NCBI RefSeq assembly: GCF_013522925.1
Contig: NZ_JAAMQU010000009.1
Location: 1 to 64,000 of the forward strand
DNA: 64,000 bases
DNA from: Pseudomonas japonica
GTDB taxonomy: Bacteria > Pseudomonadota > Gammaproteobacteria > Pseudomonadales > Pseudomonadaceae
Reading direction: 5' to 3'
In this document: one piece after another, positions 63,292 through 64,000 of the stretch
Layout: each line of letters starts with the position of its first letter
Numbering within the stretch: position 1 is the first letter of the stretch
Position numbers and translations under genes: made by a program
The notes under the pieces: generated by a model
Told to the model about the DNA's origin: nothing
Database searches by the model: none
What the model saw: the letters and a program-made list of their open reading frames with translations, nothing else

Positions 63292-64000
63292 TCAAAGCTC
63301 GGCCCTATTCTTGCGCCGTGCCCGCACCACGATGGCAACGCCGACCAGCAGGATCAAACCCCGCACGATCTGGCGTTGGGAGTCAGTCCAGCCCAGCAGC
63401 GCCGAACCGCTTAGCAGCGCAGTCAACAGCAGCACGGCGGTGAGGGTACCGATCACATTCGGTTTGCCCAGCTTCAAGGCCATGCCGCCCAACAGCACGG
63501 CGGTCAGGCCATCCAGGAAGTACGAGGCGCCAATATAGGGCTGGCCGGAAGACAGGTTGGCCGCCAGCAGAATACCGGCCACCGCCGAGAGCACGCCGGA
63601 GAGGATATACAGCAGGAACAGGATGCGATTGGCCGGCACGCCCGCCTCGATCACGGCAGCGCGGTTCTGCTCCATGGCATAGAGGTAATGGCCGAAGGTA
63701 AGGTGTTCCTGAACGTAGTAGGCCAGCCCGTACAGCACCAGCACAATAATCGCCAACAGCGGCACCATGCCAAGGTTGGCGTTCACCAGGGCGCCAACGA
63801 AGCCAGTATTGGAAAGGGAAATCGAGGTACCCAAGCCAATGGCCGCGGCGATCGAACCGGCCAGCCCGCCCGTGGCGATGGTAATCACCAGGGCCGGCAA
63901 CCGCAGCAGGGCTACCAGCGCTCCGTTGATCAGGCCAAACACCACACCCGCGCCAATGCCCAGCGCCACGGCTTCCGGCCAACCGAAACCCGCTTTCACC
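63292..64000 (-). CDS. Sugar ABC transporter permease (RbsC-like), partial
   Basis: Only the C-terminal 235 residues are in the window; the N terminus lies beyond 64000. The visible part has about six helices and the BPD_transp_2 pattern of ribose-type permeases, including LRLPALVITIATGGLAGS, GHYLYAMEQNRAAVIEAGVP (the EAA-like loop) and LDGLTAVLLGGMAL. It should import a sugar together with an ATPase and binding protein encoded further right. It ends 23 bases before the aldo/keto reductase, so the transporter and the L-fucose-type enzymes are probably cotranscribed. Confidence 0.86.
   Translation of the reverse strand, partial: VKAGFGWPEAVALGIGAGVVFGLINGALVALLRLPALVITIATGGLAGSIAAAIGLGTSISLSNTGFVGALVNANLGMVPLLAIIVLVLYGLAYYVQEHLTFGHYLYAMEQNRAAVIEAGVPANRILFLLYILSGVLSAVAGILLAANLSSGQPYIGASYFLDGLTAVLLGGMALKLGKPNVIGTLTAVLLLTALLSGSALLGWTDSQRQIVRGLILLVGVAIVVRARRKNRAEL

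Noticed and set aside
1..64000. CRISPR arrays, tRNA or rRNA genes, IS elements, prophage or integron signs
   Set aside because: No regularly spaced direct repeats, cloverleaf-like segments, transposase, integrase or phage structural proteins were recognised on either strand.

Overview
The window looks like a chromosomal segment of a Pseudomonas, close to the P. putida / P. fluorescens type. This rests on high GC, typical Pseudomonas gene content, and a block (zwf-gnd, glgA-treZ-malQ-treY-DUF2934-glgX, then glgB-treS-glgE on the other strand) that I know from Pseudomonas chromosomes. I see no rRNA, tRNA, CRISPR array, prophage or insertion sequence. Assignments come from reading the sequence; no database search was run.

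Layout. (a) 1-7945: housekeeping and accessory genes: an RhtA-like exporter, an M24 aminopeptidase P, a small stress-type protein followed by a DUF3182 gene overlapping an alpha/beta hydrolase, a small lipoprotein, a betaine-type ABC substrate-binding protein, an unknown protein and a DUF2789 protein. (b) 7952-14582: an unusual chemoreceptor, a DksA2-like transcription factor lacking two zinc cysteines, and an iron-uptake operon efeU-efeO-efeB-efeM behind a perfect Fur-type palindrome. (c) 14701-22557: a phosphotransferase/SDR pair, a TSUP transporter, and a minus-strand run gnd-zwf-HAD phosphatase-dienoyl-CoA isomerase-nudC. (d) 22558-32833: a 60-residue coiled-coil gene behind a FliA-like promoter, then two tandem giant paralogues (about 1,500 and 1,579 aa) of the DUF6543 / dermonecrotic-toxin-domain type. 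One of them carries a single-base frameshift close to its C terminus. (e) 32834-52827: trehalose/alpha-glucan metabolism in two facing groups. glgA-treZ-malQ-treY-DUF2934 and glgX run on plus. glgE-treS/maltokinase-glgB run on minus. An endonuclease/exonuclease/phosphatase gene lies between, and an unusually small proline-rich gene lies divergent to glgE. (f) 53041-55330: a 3-hydroxyisobutyryl-CoA hydrolase and an acyl-CoA dehydrogenase. (g) 55492-60768: an autotransporter divergent from a delta-60/RTX repeat protein. (h) 60865-64000: part of an L-fucose-type uptake and oxidation cluster cut by the window edge.

How they work together. TreS interconverts trehalose and maltose, and its fused maltokinase makes maltose-1-phosphate. 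GlgE polymerises that into alpha-1,4-glucan, and GlgB branches it. GlgX and MalQ trim and rearrange the glucan, and TreY-TreZ release trehalose from it. GlgA gives a second entry from nucleotide-glucose. Candidate AlgU-type (glgE) and RpoS-type (glgA, small proline-rich gene) promoters fit an osmotic/desiccation stress role. The most unusual material is the giant tandem pair at 23102-32487 and the FliA-promoted small gene next to it.
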